DNA of 64,000 nucleotides, taken from positions 26,998-90,997 of the forward strand of contig JACRAR010000069.1 in NCBI GenBank assembly GCA_016234745.1, written 5' to 3'. Position 1 is the first letter of the stretch. The number at the start of each line of letters is the position of its first letter. Source of the stretch: Betaproteobacteria bacterium. Lineage in GTDB: Bacteria > Pseudomonadota > Gammaproteobacteria > Burkholderiales > Rhodocyclaceae. This document shows positions 44,457-53,514 of this stretch, in pieces. Made by a program: the position numbers and the translations under genes. The notes under the pieces are model-generated. The model searched no databases. It was given only the letters and a program-made list of their open reading frames with translations, and was not told the DNA's origin.

Positions 44457-45472
44457 GCGGCGAGCATTTCCTTGTAGGTGAAGCACTGGTTGGCGGCGTC
44501 CATTGAAGCGCCGCCAAGAAAGAATTCGTCGGTTGCAGCCAATTGCGCCTCGACATCGGCGAGCTGGTTCATGGCGTGGCGGAACCGCGCCGCACCTTCG
44601 ATGCCCTTGGTATACCAGGCAATGTGTTTGCGGGCGATCTTCACTCCGGTCTGCTCGCCGTAGAAAGCGTACAAGTCGGTCAGATGGCGGCGCAAGATGC
44701 CGTGGATCTCCCCCGTCTGCAACGGCGGCAACAGCTTGCCGCTGGCCAGGTAGTGCTCGATCTCGCGGAAAATCCACGGGCGTCCCTGTGCCGCACGGCC
44801 GATCATGAGGCCGTCGGCCCGGGTGTAGTCGAGAACCTGCTTGGCCTTCTGCGGCGTCGTGATGTCGCCGTTGGCGATGACCGGGATCCCGACCCGCGAC
44901 TTGACCAGGGCGATGGTGTCGTATTCGGCGTTGCCCTGATACTGATCGGCGCGCGTCCGGCCATGGATGGCAAGGGCGCGGATGCCGCTGGCTTCGGCGA
45001 TATCGGCGATCACCGGAGCGTTCTTGTGATCGCGATTCCATCCGGTGCGAAATTTGAGCGTGACCGGGGTGCCGGGTACGGCGCTCACCACGGCTTCGAG
45101 AATTGTTGCCACGAGTTTCTCATCCTGCATCAAGGCCGAACCGGCCATGACATTGCAGACTTTCTTGGCCGGGCAGCCCATGTTGATGTCGATGATCTGG
45201 GCGCCCTGATCAACATTGTGCCGGGCCGCGGCGGCCATCATGCCCGGATCGGCGCCGGCAATCTGCACCGCGATGGGTTCGACTTCGCCTTCGTGATTGG
45301 CGCGCCGCAGCGTTTTGGCACTGCCGTAGAGCAACGAATTCGATGTCACCATTTCCGAAACGGCGAGTCCTGCGCCGAGTCGTTTGCAGAGTTGGCGAAA
45401 CGGCCGATCGGTGACCCCAGCCATGGGCGCGACGAACAAATTATTGCGGAGCCGAAAACCGACGAAATCCAT
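44453..45472 (-). CDS. dusB: tRNA-dihydrouridine synthase B
   Basis: FMN enzyme that reduces uridine to dihydrouridine in tRNA. The 339-residue protein opens with NNLFVAPMAGVTDRPFRQLCKRLGAGL and carries the catalytic cysteine segment DINMGCPAKKVCNVMAGSAL, the LKFRTGWNRDHKNAP segment, IHGRTRADQYQG and VIANGDITTPQKA. The ATG at 45472 is preferred; a frame extending to 45886 is not conserved. First gene of the operon with fis. Confidence 0.96.
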   Translation of the reverse strand: MDFVGFRLRNNLFVAPMAGVTDRPFRQLCKRLGAGLAVSEMVTSNSLLYGSAKTLRRANHEGEVEPIAVQIAGADPGMMAAAARHNVDQGAQIIDINMGCPAKKVCNVMAGSALMQDEKLVATILEAVVSAVPGTPVTLKFRTGWNRDHKNAPVIADIAEASGIRALAIHGRTRADQYQGNAEYDTIALVKSRVGIPVIANGDITTPQKAKQVLDYTRADGLMIGRAAQGRPWIFREIEHYLASGKLLPPLQTGEIHGILRRHLTDLYAFYGEQTGVKIARKHIAWYTKGIEGAARFRHAMNQLADVEAQLAATDEFFLGGASMDAANQCFTYKEMLAA

Positions 45473-45561
45473 GGCTGCTGAGTGAAACGGGGAAGGCGCG
45501 GATTCTACTCCTGTCCGCCAAAATGTGCTGCGCGCAGAGTGGCAGAGCGGCGCCGGCAGGA

Positions 45562-46785
45562 CTATACCGGCGGAACTTCGGCTCCGGCAGCTCGCTGGTC
45601 GTGCATCACTATTCTTGCGACGAGCCCAATCGCCACGAAGTTGGCCGCCACCGCCGCATAACCGACCAATTGGTAATTCACGATTCTGCCGGTAGCATCC
45701 TGCGTCACGACGAACCCCGCCAGAGTGGTGGCCAGTCCCATCGCAAGCGACTGGACCGTCGCGTTGAGCGACATGAAAGTACCGCGCAACCTGGGCTGTG
45801 CCGCCGATGTGATGATGGCCATCGCGGGAATCATGCGCCCGGGGATGATCACGAAAAAAGCGGTGGTGCACATGACCCAGGCCCACAGCGGTACGACGCC
45901 AAGGTGGGTCACCAGAAGCAGCGGCACTATCGCAACCAGCGCGAGCACGCGATAAATCTTCACCTTGCCGAGCTTGTCGGCAAGATGTCCGATGCGCCTG
46001 GCGGTGAATAATGTGACCGTGCCCCCGACCAGATAAATGATGGGAATGTCATGCGGCGAAATGGCGACATTGGCCACGGCATACACGGTAATGTAGGGAA
46101 TCACCAGGAAGCCCGAAAAAATCACCGATGTTGCAAACAGCAGGGCATTGAGATGATTCCTGTCGCGCAATACCGTCAGCATGGCAGAGAAAGGATGCGC
46201 ACGCTTTTCTGCGCTCAGATGATGGTGCAACTCCGGCAGGAAGCGCAGGCCGACAAACGTGAAACACAGGGTCAGGAAGGCGATGAAGACAAACGGCGCA
46301 CGCCATGCAAGATGGTTCGCCAGCCACAACGACAGCGGCACGCCGGCGACAGTCGACAGCGAGAAGGCGGATGCCACGATGCCGTTCGCCCGTGCGCGCC
46401 GGGCGAACGGAATGGCGTCGCCGACCATGGTCTGCACCATTGCTCCCATGATGCCCCCGAAGACTCCAGCCAGCCCGCGCGCGACGACCAGGGTGAGATA
46501 GCCCGGCGCCAGGCCGCAGGCCAGGGTGGCGATGCCAAACAAGGCAAATATGCCCAGTACCAGGCGCTTGCGCTCGAAGCGATCGACAAAGGTGGCGGCC
46601 AGCAATCCGGAGATCGCCGCGCTGAAGCTGTAGGAGGCCACCAGCAAGCCGAATTCGTGCGCGCCGATCCCGAACGCCTGCATCAGGATCGGCCCCAGCG
46701 GCATCATGATCATGAAATCCAGGATGTGGCTGAACTGGATTCCGGCGAGCGTCAGCAGGAAGTACTTCTCGGTTTTCTTATCCAC
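45562..46785 (-). CDS. MFS transporter
   Basis: A 407-residue major facilitator with about twelve helices. The drug:proton-antiporter-like signature is AATFVDRFERKRLVLGIF, and motif C-like glycine and proline residues occur in helix 5 (SLSTVAGVPLSLWLANHLAW). A periplasmic or cytoplasmic histidine cluster (PELHHHLSAEKRAH) lies between the two halves. The start is GTG. The substrate is unknown; the pattern resembles arabinose/multidrug exporters. It lies 15 bases after ubiH. Confidence 0.87.
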   Translation of the reverse strand: MDKKTEKYFLLTLAGIQFSHILDFMIMMPLGPILMQAFGIGAHEFGLLVASYSFSAAISGLLAATFVDRFERKRLVLGIFALFGIATLACGLAPGYLTLVVARGLAGVFGGIMGAMVQTMVGDAIPFARRARANGIVASAFSLSTVAGVPLSLWLANHLAWRAPFVFIAFLTLCFTFVGLRFLPELHHHLSAEKRAHPFSAMLTVLRDRNHLNALLFATSVIFSGFLVIPYITVYAVANVAISPHDIPIIYLVGGTVTLFTARRIGHLADKLGKVKIYRVLALVAIVPLLLVTHLGVVPLWAWVMCTTAFFVIIPGRMIPAMAIITSAAQPRLRGTFMSLNATVQSLAMGLATTLAGFVVTQDATGRIVNYQLVGYAAVAANFVAIGLVARIVMHDQRAAGAEVPPV

Positions 46786-46800
46786 TAACTTGCCGCGCCC

Positions 46801-47943
46801 TCATGGCCACGCCCGCGCACCGTACATCATGCGCCTGGCAATGAAGCCACGCAGCGGCGGCAGCAGATCCATGGCCATCAGGCCCAGCCCGCGCGCATGG
46901 CGCAGCAGCGGGTTGGGATTGCCGAAAACCCGGATCAGGCCGTCGGTGAATCCGATCACGCCGCGCCGGTCGCAACGGCGTGCCGCGGCATAACGCGACA
47001 ACACGCTTGCAGCGCCGGGATCGGCTGCGCCCGCGAGAATTCGCGACAGTTCCCAGACATCGCGCAAAGCCAGATTGAAGCCCTGGCCTGCCACCGGGTG
47101 CAGCGTCTGCGCAGCATTGCCAAGCCAGACACAGCGGGTCGCGACAGGCGACTTGCGGTAACGCAGGACAAGGGGAAAAACTTGGCGCGGCGATACGGAG
47201 AGAAACGTCAGGCGACTGCCGAAATGCGTCTGCAGTCGTGCCAGAAAATCTGCATCGGGCAGATTCGCGAGCACGACGGCCTGATCGGCTGGACAGGTGT
47301 AGACCACCGCCAGTTGTCCGGCGTAGGGCAGTAGCGCCAGCGGCCCCTGCGGCGTGAAACGCTCATAGGCGACGTTCGGCGACAACAGCTCTGCCCTGGC
47401 GGTGCAGATCACGGCATCCTGTCCATAGTCGCGCACCACGGCTGCCGTATCCGCTGCGATGGCGCCCTCGGCATACACCACCAGGCGTGTCGGGATCACG
47501 TCGCCAGCGCATTCCAGGTTGATCCCGCTGGCCGTGCCGTGGGTTTGCTCGACCCGCCTGCCTTCGCGATAAACAATTTTCGCCGTCGCAACCGCAGCGT
47601 CCAGCGCCGCAGCGATACTGGACGCCGCCGCGACATGACCGAGCGCGGGAACACCCTGCTCCACCGCTGTCATGCAGGCACGTCCCAACCCTCCTTGCTG
47701 CGAAACATGGATGGTCTTGATCGGCGTACTGCTGATGGCTGACCACACACCCAGCGATTCGAGGATTTGCCGCGAACCGTGCGACAAGGCCAGGATGCGC
47801 TGGTCAGCGAGAGCGCTGCTGCGCTGGCGGGCTTCGAAGATTTCCGCGGCAATGCCCTGCTGTCGCAGGGCCAGGGCCAGGGCCATGCCGACCAGGCCGC
47901 CACCGACGATGGCGATGTCGGCAGATTGCAATGCCTCAGCCAC
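46801..47943 (-). CDS. ubiH: UbiH/COQ6-family FAD monooxygenase (ubiquinone synthesis)
   Basis: Flavin hydroxylase of the ubiquinone pathway. The 380-residue protein has the ADP-binding GGGLVGMALALALRQQG (about 14-30), the DQRILALSHGSRQILESLGVW segment characteristic of UbiH/F/I, and the FAD motif VWLGNAAQTLHPVAGQGFNLALRDVWEL. The exact ring position (UbiH versus UbiI or UbiF) cannot be settled by eye. It overlaps the end of pepP by eight bases (47936-47943), the usual pepP-ubiH pairing. Confidence 0.88.
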   Translation of the reverse strand: MAEALQSADIAIVGGGLVGMALALALRQQGIAAEIFEARQRSSALADQRILALSHGSRQILESLGVWSAISSTPIKTIHVSQQGGLGRACMTAVEQGVPALGHVAAASSIAAALDAAVATAKIVYREGRRVEQTHGTASGINLECAGDVIPTRLVVYAEGAIAADTAAVVRDYGQDAVICTARAELLSPNVAYERFTPQGPLALLPYAGQLAVVYTCPADQAVVLANLPDADFLARLQTHFGSRLTFLSVSPRQVFPLVLRYRKSPVATRCVWLGNAAQTLHPVAGQGFNLALRDVWELSRILAGAADPGAASVLSRYAAARRCDRRGVIGFTDGLIRVFGNPNPLLRHARGLGLMAMDLLPPLRGFIARRMMYGARAWP

Positions 47944-49240
47944 GCTCGGCCATGAGCGCCTCGATCTCCGCTCTGGTCTTGGGCGCTGCCTCGGTGATGA
48001 TCTCGCACCCGGACGCCGTCACCAGCGCATCGTCCTCGATGCGCACGCCGATGTCATGAAAAGCCGTGGGCACATCGGTGGCGGCGCGGATGTAGCAGCC
48101 CGGCTCGACGGTCAAGACCATTCCCGGCGCCAATTCGCGCCATTTTTCGCCGCGCTTGTAAGCGCCGGCGTCATGCACGTCCATGCCCAGCCAATGGCTG
48201 GTGCGGTGCATGTAGAAGCGCTTGTAGGCTTCGCTCTCGATCAGCCCATCGAGCGAACCCTGCAGCAGCTTCAGATCCAGCATGCCCTGCACCAGCACCT
48301 TGAGCGCCGCGTCGTGCGGATCGGTAAAGCTGGCGCCTGGCTTGATCGCGGCAATTGCAGCGGTCTGTGCCGCCAGGACCAGATCGTAGACGTCGGCTTG
48401 CGGTCCGCTAAAGCGTCCGCTCACCGGAAAAGTCCGGGTAATGTCGGCGGCGTAATTGTCCAACTCCCCGCCGGCGTCGATGAGCAATAACTCACCCGCC
48501 TTGAGCGGCTGGTCGTTGGCGACATAGTGCAGGATGCAGGCGTTCGCGCCGCCCGCCACGATGCTGGAATAGGCCGGCGCCTGGCAACCGCGATTGCGGA
48601 ATTCATGCAGCAGTTCGGCTTCGATCTCGTATTCATACCGCCCCGGCCGCGCAGCGCTCATGGCGCGGCGGTGCGCAGCGGCGGAAATGTCGGCGGCGCG
48701 GCGCATGGTGGCGATCTCGCTGCGGTCCTTGATCAGCCGCATGTTGTCGAGCGTGGCGCGCACGTCGTGGATTTCCTCGGGGGCCTGCTTGCCGGTGCGC
48801 ACCTGGGCACGCACTGCATTGAGCGCCACGGCGATGCGCGCATCCCAGGCCGGATCCTGCCCGATCGAGAACCACAAAGCCGGCTGATCGGCCAGCAACT
48901 CTGCGAGTTTTTCGTCGAAGCACTTGATCGAATAGGCTTCGTCGCAACCGAAGGCCTGGCATGCAGTATCCGGCCCCCAGCGAAAACCATTCCAGACTTC
49001 CTTCTCGACATCCTTGTCACGACAAAACAGGATGCTCTTGGGCGTTTTCCCGGCGAGCAGAACCAGCACCGACTCGGGTTCGCCAAAGCCGGTCAGGTAA
49101 TGGAAGTAGCTGTCCGGTCGATAGGGGTGATGGTTATCTCGGTTGCGCAACTGCTCAGGCGCGGTGGGGATGACGGCGATGCCGTTGCCCATGCGCTCCA
49201 TGAGGCGGGCGCGGCGTGCTGTGTAAACTGAGATATCCAT
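47936..49240 (-). CDS. pepP: Xaa-Pro aminopeptidase (aminopeptidase P)
   Basis: Removes N-terminal residues preceding proline. The 434-residue M24B enzyme has the AMP_N domain first, then the metallopeptidase domain. Metal ligands can be picked out: Asp in LLLIDAGGELDNYAADITRTFP (two Asp), His in HRTSHWLGMDVHDAG, Glu in LTVEPGCYI and Glu in GVRIEDDALVT. Upstream of ubiH as in other proteobacteria; 20 bases downstream of murU. Confidence 0.95.
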   Translation of the reverse strand: MDISVYTARRARLMERMGNGIAVIPTAPEQLRNRDNHHPYRPDSYFHYLTGFGEPESVLVLLAGKTPKSILFCRDKDVEKEVWNGFRWGPDTACQAFGCDEAYSIKCFDEKLAELLADQPALWFSIGQDPAWDARIAVALNAVRAQVRTGKQAPEEIHDVRATLDNMRLIKDRSEIATMRRAADISAAAHRRAMSAARPGRYEYEIEAELLHEFRNRGCQAPAYSSIVAGGANACILHYVANDQPLKAGELLLIDAGGELDNYAADITRTFPVSGRFSGPQADVYDLVLAAQTAAIAAIKPGASFTDPHDAALKVLVQGMLDLKLLQGSLDGLIESEAYKRFYMHRTSHWLGMDVHDAGAYKRGEKWRELAPGMVLTVEPGCYIRAATDVPTAFHDIGVRIEDDALVTASGCEIITEAAPKTRAEIEALMAERG

Positions 49241-49260
49241 GAACGTTCAATCGCGAAAAG

Positions 49261-49950
49261 TTAGGCGGCGCGGTGCTGCCGCAGGTGCTCGTTGAATTGA
49301 TTCAATTGCTCCGGCGTGCCGATATTTTCCCACAGACCTTCGTAGCAGGCGCCCCTGACCTTGCCGACAGCGATGGCCCGGTCGAGCAGCGGGCGCAAAG
49401 GCAACCTGGTACCCGGCACAACCCCGGCAAAAAACTCTGGACGATAAATGCCTAGATTCGAGTAGGTTAAACGTGGTTCCCCCGTCGCACGCAGAAAACC
49501 GTCTATGAGCGCAAAGTCGCCTTGCGGATGCCACTCGCGATTGGCGACCATCCACAGGTAGGCCAGGCTGCCATCCGCCAGATCGGCTGCGCTGTCCACC
49601 AGTTCCCGGTAATCGCACTCGGCATAGATGTCGGCGCTGACCACCAGGAAGGGCGCATCGTGCAGAAGATGCAGGGCCTGAACCACGCCACCCGCGGTCT
49701 CGAGTGCGGTCTCCTCGGCGGAATAGGCAATGCGTGCGCCGTAGCGGCTGCCGTCCCCGAGGGCGGATTCGATCTGCTTGCCGAGGTGGGCGTGGTTGAT
49801 CACCAGTTCGGTGATTCCGGCGGCGACCAGCCGTTCGATTTGCCAGACGATGATCGGCTTGCCCGCCACGCACAGCAGGGGTTTGGGGCAGGTGTCGGTC
49901 AGCGGCCGCATGCGCTCGCCGCGCCCGGCGGCGAGAATCATGGCTTGCAT
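49261..49950 (-). CDS. murU: N-acetylmuramate-1-phosphate uridylyltransferase MurU
   Basis: Nucleotidyltransferase that makes UDP-MurNAc from MurNAc-1-phosphate in the cell-wall recycling shortcut that bypasses de novo UDP-MurNAc synthesis. The 229-residue protein starts with AMILAAGRGERMRPLTDTCPKPLL, the nucleotide-binding signature, and has FLVVSADIYAECDY and a C-terminal ENIGTPEQLNQFNEHL. The identity with MurU rather than a generic sugar nucleotidyltransferase rests on the adjacent amgK, with which it shares one base. Confidence 0.93.
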   Translation of the reverse strand: MQAMILAAGRGERMRPLTDTCPKPLLCVAGKPIIVWQIERLVAAGITELVINHAHLGKQIESALGDGSRYGARIAYSAEETALETAGGVVQALHLLHDAPFLVVSADIYAECDYRELVDSAADLADGSLAYLWMVANREWHPQGDFALIDGFLRATGEPRLTYSNLGIYRPEFFAGVVPGTRLPLRPLLDRAIAVGKVRGACYEGLWENIGTPEQLNQFNEHLRQHRAA

Positions 49951-50990
49951 CAGAAGCTGTAGCCGACTTGCACGGCACGGTTTTCGAGCGTGTCGAGCAA
50001 TTTCAGCAAGGGGCCGAGTTCACGGTAGCGATTGCAGGCCTGGCGCAGATACTTGGCCACCAGCGGCATATCCTTGAGATAACCGTCCTTGCCGTCGCGA
50101 TGGAAAAGGCGCGCAAAAATGCCAAGCACCTTGAGATGACGCTGCACGCCCATCCATTCGTAATCGCGATGGAATTCACCGAAATCGTCGCGCACCGGCA
50201 AGCCCGCCCGGCGCGCTTGCTCCCAGTAACGGATCAGCCAGTCGAGGGTCTGCTCCTCCTCCCACTCAATGTAGGCGTCCTTCAGCAAGGAGACCAGATC
50301 GTAGCTGAGCGGGCCATACACGGCATCCTGGAAATCGATGACACCCGGATTGACACGCCCTGCTTCGGCAATCAGCATCAAATTGCGCGAGTGGTAATCG
50401 CGATGCACAAACACTTGCGGTTCGGCCAGGTTGACCGCGAGGATGCGCTCGAACGCCTGGCTCACCACTTCGCGCTGAGCATCGGTCAGCCTGACATCCA
50501 GATGTTTTGCCACATACCAGTCAGGAAAAAGATCCAGTTCCCGCTGCAGCAGCGTGCGGTCGTATTCGGGCAGCTTGCCCGGCCGGCTGGCGGATTGCAG
50601 CCGCACCAGCGCAGCAACCGCATCCATATATAGCGCATGCGCCTGCTGCGGGGCAACCTGTCCGGATTGCGGCTTGAGCGCCGCAAGGTAGGAAACCCGG
50701 CCAAGATCCGATAGCAGCAGAAAACCGCGCTCGAGGTCCTGCGCCAGGACCTCCGGCACATGCACGCCGGCGTCCTGCAGCAAACCTTGCACTGCCAGCC
50801 AGGGGCGACAATCCTCGCGCTCGGGCGGCGCGTCCATGACGACGTGGGTGCGCGAGGCGGTTCCGGCCCTGTCATACTGAACGCGAAAATAGCGACGGAA
50901 ACTCGCATCCGCCGAGGCCGGCGTCAGACTGAAGTTTGTCCCGGGATGAATCTGCCGGAGCCAGTTCTCGATCTGCTGTTGCCGTTGCAT
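49950..50990 (-). CDS. amgK: N-acetylmuramate/N-acetylglucosamine kinase AmgK
   Basis: Phosphorylates the anomeric carbon of recycled MurNAc, supplying MurU. The 346-residue aminoglycoside-phosphotransferase-fold kinase has the catalytic loop VFVHRDYHSRNLMLI and the metal-binding VIDFQDAVYGPLSYDLVSLLKD. The amgK-murU pair gives intrinsic tolerance to inhibition of de novo UDP-MurNAc synthesis in species that have it (established for Pseudomonas). Divergent from lptD, with a large palindrome between them. Confidence 0.94.
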   Translation of the reverse strand: MQRQQQIENWLRQIHPGTNFSLTPASADASFRRYFRVQYDRAGTASRTHVVMDAPPEREDCRPWLAVQGLLQDAGVHVPEVLAQDLERGFLLLSDLGRVSYLAALKPQSGQVAPQQAHALYMDAVAALVRLQSASRPGKLPEYDRTLLQRELDLFPDWYVAKHLDVRLTDAQREVVSQAFERILAVNLAEPQVFVHRDYHSRNLMLIAEAGRVNPGVIDFQDAVYGPLSYDLVSLLKDAYIEWEEEQTLDWLIRYWEQARRAGLPVRDDFGEFHRDYEWMGVQRHLKVLGIFARLFHRDGKDGYLKDMPLVAKYLRQACNRYRELGPLLKLLDTLENRAVQVGYSF

Positions 50991-51012
50991 AGCTTCTGGG
51001 CGTGGTCCGCGA

Positions 51013-51046
51013 GCCGATGTTAGAATCGGTCGATTCTAACATCGGC
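51013..51046. promoter_or_regulatory. 34-bp palindrome between amgK and lptD
   Basis: Arms of 16 bp (GCCGATGTTAGAATCG at 51013-51028 and its complement at 51031-51046) flank two bases. Each arm contains TAGAAT, a good -10-like hexamer, in mirror orientation, so the site could hold divergent start signals or be an operator for both genes. The stem is not followed by a T-tract on either strand, which argues against a simple terminator. It lies 22 bases from the amgK start and 59 bases from the lptD start. Confidence 0.65.
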
Positions 51047-51105
51047 ATGGCATGGCCCCGTTCCGCCGAATTTTCCACGAGTCCGGATCGCCTTACACAG
51101 ACAGT

Positions 51106-53466
51106 ATGCGTATTAGTCGGCACGAACTGGTGCTTTTCATTGCGGCGTTCGGGGCTTCGGGGCGGTTGCTGGGGGGCGACTTCCCGCCACCGCAAATCGA
51201 GGAGCGCCGGGAAATTCCTCCCCTGTATTCGGCCCATGTCGAAGCCGGGGTTCTGCCTGGCCCCAAGCTGAAGCAGACAAGGGAGATGATCCCGTTCCTG
51301 CGCTCAAGCAAGGATGCGCGTCCGATTTTTATTAGCGCTGACCGGATCAACGGTAAGAACGATGTCGTCGCAACGGCACATGGCAATGTAGAGATGCGCA
51401 AGATCGGCAACACACTCACCGCCGATCAACTGACCTATTGGCAGGAACAGGACCTGGTCGAGGCAAGCGGCAACGTCTGCCTGATCCAGGATGACGACAT
51501 CATCCGCGGCCCGAAACTTCGTCTGCAGGTCGAGGACAACATCGGATATTTCGAAGAACCGCAATATACCCTCAAGCATACCTCGAAGAACCTCGTCGCC
51601 GGTCAGCCGGCCCAGGTGACGACCGGCAGCGGCCAGGCCAGGCGCATCGATTTCGACGGCGAAAACCGCTATCGTCTGAGCGAGGCGACATACAGCACCT
51701 GCAGCCCGGGCAATCCGGATTGGTATGCCCGCGCCAACAGCATGAAACTCGATTACGAAACCGACGAGGGCGAAGCCAGCAACGCCACCCTGGTGTTCCA
51801 CGGGGTTCCGATCCTGTACGCGCCCTGGCTGGGTTTCTCGCTCAACAACCAGCGCAAGAGCGGCCTGCTCACGCCGACTTTGGGCACCACCAGCAAGGGC
51901 GGCATGGAGATGACTGCGCCCTACTACTGGAATATCGCACCGAACCTGGATGCGACCATCTCGCCGCGCCTGATGGTCAAGCGCGGCGTGCAGTGGAACA
52001 ACGAATTCCGTTATCTCCAGCCCAACTACAACGGCATCATCCGCGGCGAATTCCTGCCCAACGACAAGCTCACGCACACCCAGCGCAGCAGCTACTCAGT
52101 GCAGCACAATCAAAACCTGGGCATGGGACTTTCGGGGAACCTGAACCTCAATGGCGTGTCGGACGATACTTATTTTTCCGACCTCTCGTCCCGCCTGAGC
52201 AACATCGCGCAGAACAATCTGCTGCGCCAGGGAATGTTGAGTTACACCAGCACCTGGTGGAACGCCAGCATCATGGCGCAACGCTTCCAGACGCTGCAGG
52301 ACCCGGCTTTGCCGCCGGTGGCGCTGCCCTATCGGCGACTGCCGCAGTTCACGCTGAATGCCGTCCGCGCCGATTTGCCACTCGACACCATGTTCGTCCT
52401 CAACAGCGAATATGTGAATTTCAACCACCCGACCCTGGTCGAGGGCACCCGCACCACGCTCTATCCGCAACTTTCCCTGCCCTTGCAGACTGCGGCTTTC
52501 TACCTGACCCCCAAGATCGGGCTGCATTCGACCAGCTATAACCTGGATCACCAGAACCCGGGCACGCCCAACAAGATCACCCGCAATGTACCCATTTTCA
52601 GTCTCGACAGCGGGGTCACTTTCGAGCGCAATCTGAGCCTGTTCGACCGCAACCTGATGCAGACCCTCGAACCACGCCTGTACTATCTGTACGTACCGTA
52701 TCGCGAGCAGAGCAAGATTCCGGCTTTCGACACCGGCCTGGCCGATTTCAATTTCGCCCAGATCTTTTCCACCAACCGCTATAGCGGCGGCGATCGCATC
52801 GGTGACGCAAGCCAGATGACGGCAGCGGTCACCACGCGCCTGCTCGACCAGGCGACAGGCGCGGAATTGCTGCGCAGCGCCGTGGGACAACGCTACTATT
52901 TCAGGCCGCAGCAGGTTTCGCTGCCGGGAGAGATCGTGCGAACCGCTCCGACAGCGGACTTTCTTGCCGCCTTGACCAGCCAGGTCATTCCGAAGGTGTA
53001 TCTCGATGCCGGCTGGCAATTCAACCCGCACGACAACCGGACGGTGCGCCTCAACATGACGGGACGCTACCAGCCGGAAATCAATAAAGCGATTTCCGCC
53101 GGTTACCGCTACAACCGGGACCTCGTCAATCGCGACAACCAGGTCAGACAGATCGATGTCGCCGGACACTGGCCGCTGTGGGGAGGCTGGTCGGGCATCG
53201 GCCGCTATAATTATTCCATGCTCGATCATCGCATTATCGAGACCGTGGGCGGGATTGAGTACAATGGCGGCTGCTGGATTTCCCGCATTGTGGTGCAGAG
53301 AATCGCTACGGCGACTGGCGACTCCAGCACGGCAATTTTCGTGCAGCTGGAACTGAACGGTTTTTCCAACATCGGATCGAATCCGATGGATATGCTTAAG
53401 CGCAATATCCCCGGTTATGGCTGGATCAACCAGCCGGTCGCCGATCCGGTTTTTGCGGCAAACTAA
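51106..53466 (+). CDS. lptD: LPS-assembly protein LptD
   Basis: Outer-membrane barrel that inserts lipopolysaccharide with LptE. The 786-residue chain has a hydrophobic export segment (MRISRHELVLFIAAFGAS), an N-terminal OstA/LptA-like domain (ISADRINGKNDVVATAHGNVEMRK onwards, about residues 85-195) and a C-terminal barrel (about 230-786). Only three cysteines are visible: NVC in the N-terminal domain, TYSTCSPG, and one in NGGCWIS near the C-terminus, fewer than the four of E. coli. The ATG at 51106 is preferred to the one at 51052 because it begins the hydrophobic segment. Leads the lptD-surA-pdxA-rsmA operon. Confidence 0.96.
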   Translation: MRISRHELVLFIAAFGASGRLLGGDFPPPQIEERREIPPLYSAHVEAGVLPGPKLKQTREMIPFLRSSKDARPIFISADRINGKNDVVATAHGNVEMRKIGNTLTADQLTYWQEQDLVEASGNVCLIQDDDIIRGPKLRLQVEDNIGYFEEPQYTLKHTSKNLVAGQPAQVTTGSGQARRIDFDGENRYRLSEATYSTCSPGNPDWYARANSMKLDYETDEGEASNATLVFHGVPILYAPWLGFSLNNQRKSGLLTPTLGTTSKGGMEMTAPYYWNIAPNLDATISPRLMVKRGVQWNNEFRYLQPNYNGIIRGEFLPNDKLTHTQRSSYSVQHNQNLGMGLSGNLNLNGVSDDTYFSDLSSRLSNIAQNNLLRQGMLSYTSTWWNASIMAQRFQTLQDPALPPVALPYRRLPQFTLNAVRADLPLDTMFVLNSEYVNFNHPTLVEGTRTTLYPQLSLPLQTAAFYLTPKIGLHSTSYNLDHQNPGTPNKITRNVPIFSLDSGVTFERNLSLFDRNLMQTLEPRLYYLYVPYREQSKIPAFDTGLADFNFAQIFSTNRYSGGDRIGDASQMTAAVTTRLLDQATGAELLRSAVGQRYYFRPQQVSLPGEIVRTAPTADFLAALTSQVIPKVYLDAGWQFNPHDNRTVRLNMTGRYQPEINKAISAGYRYNRDLVNRDNQVRQIDVAGHWPLWGGWSGIGRYNYSMLDHRIIETVGGIEYNGGCWISRIVVQRIATATGDSSTAIFVQLELNGFSNIGSNPMDMLKRNIPGYGWINQPVADPVFAAN

Positions 53467-53514
53467 GGCGACCCTAACGGCAAGAATTTTTCCTGATCGG
53501 ATGACCATATTCTT

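Noticed and set aside
51013..51046. The amgK-lptD palindrome as a rho-independent terminator
   Set aside because: It lies upstream of two divergent genes, not downstream of any, and has no T-tract on either strand.
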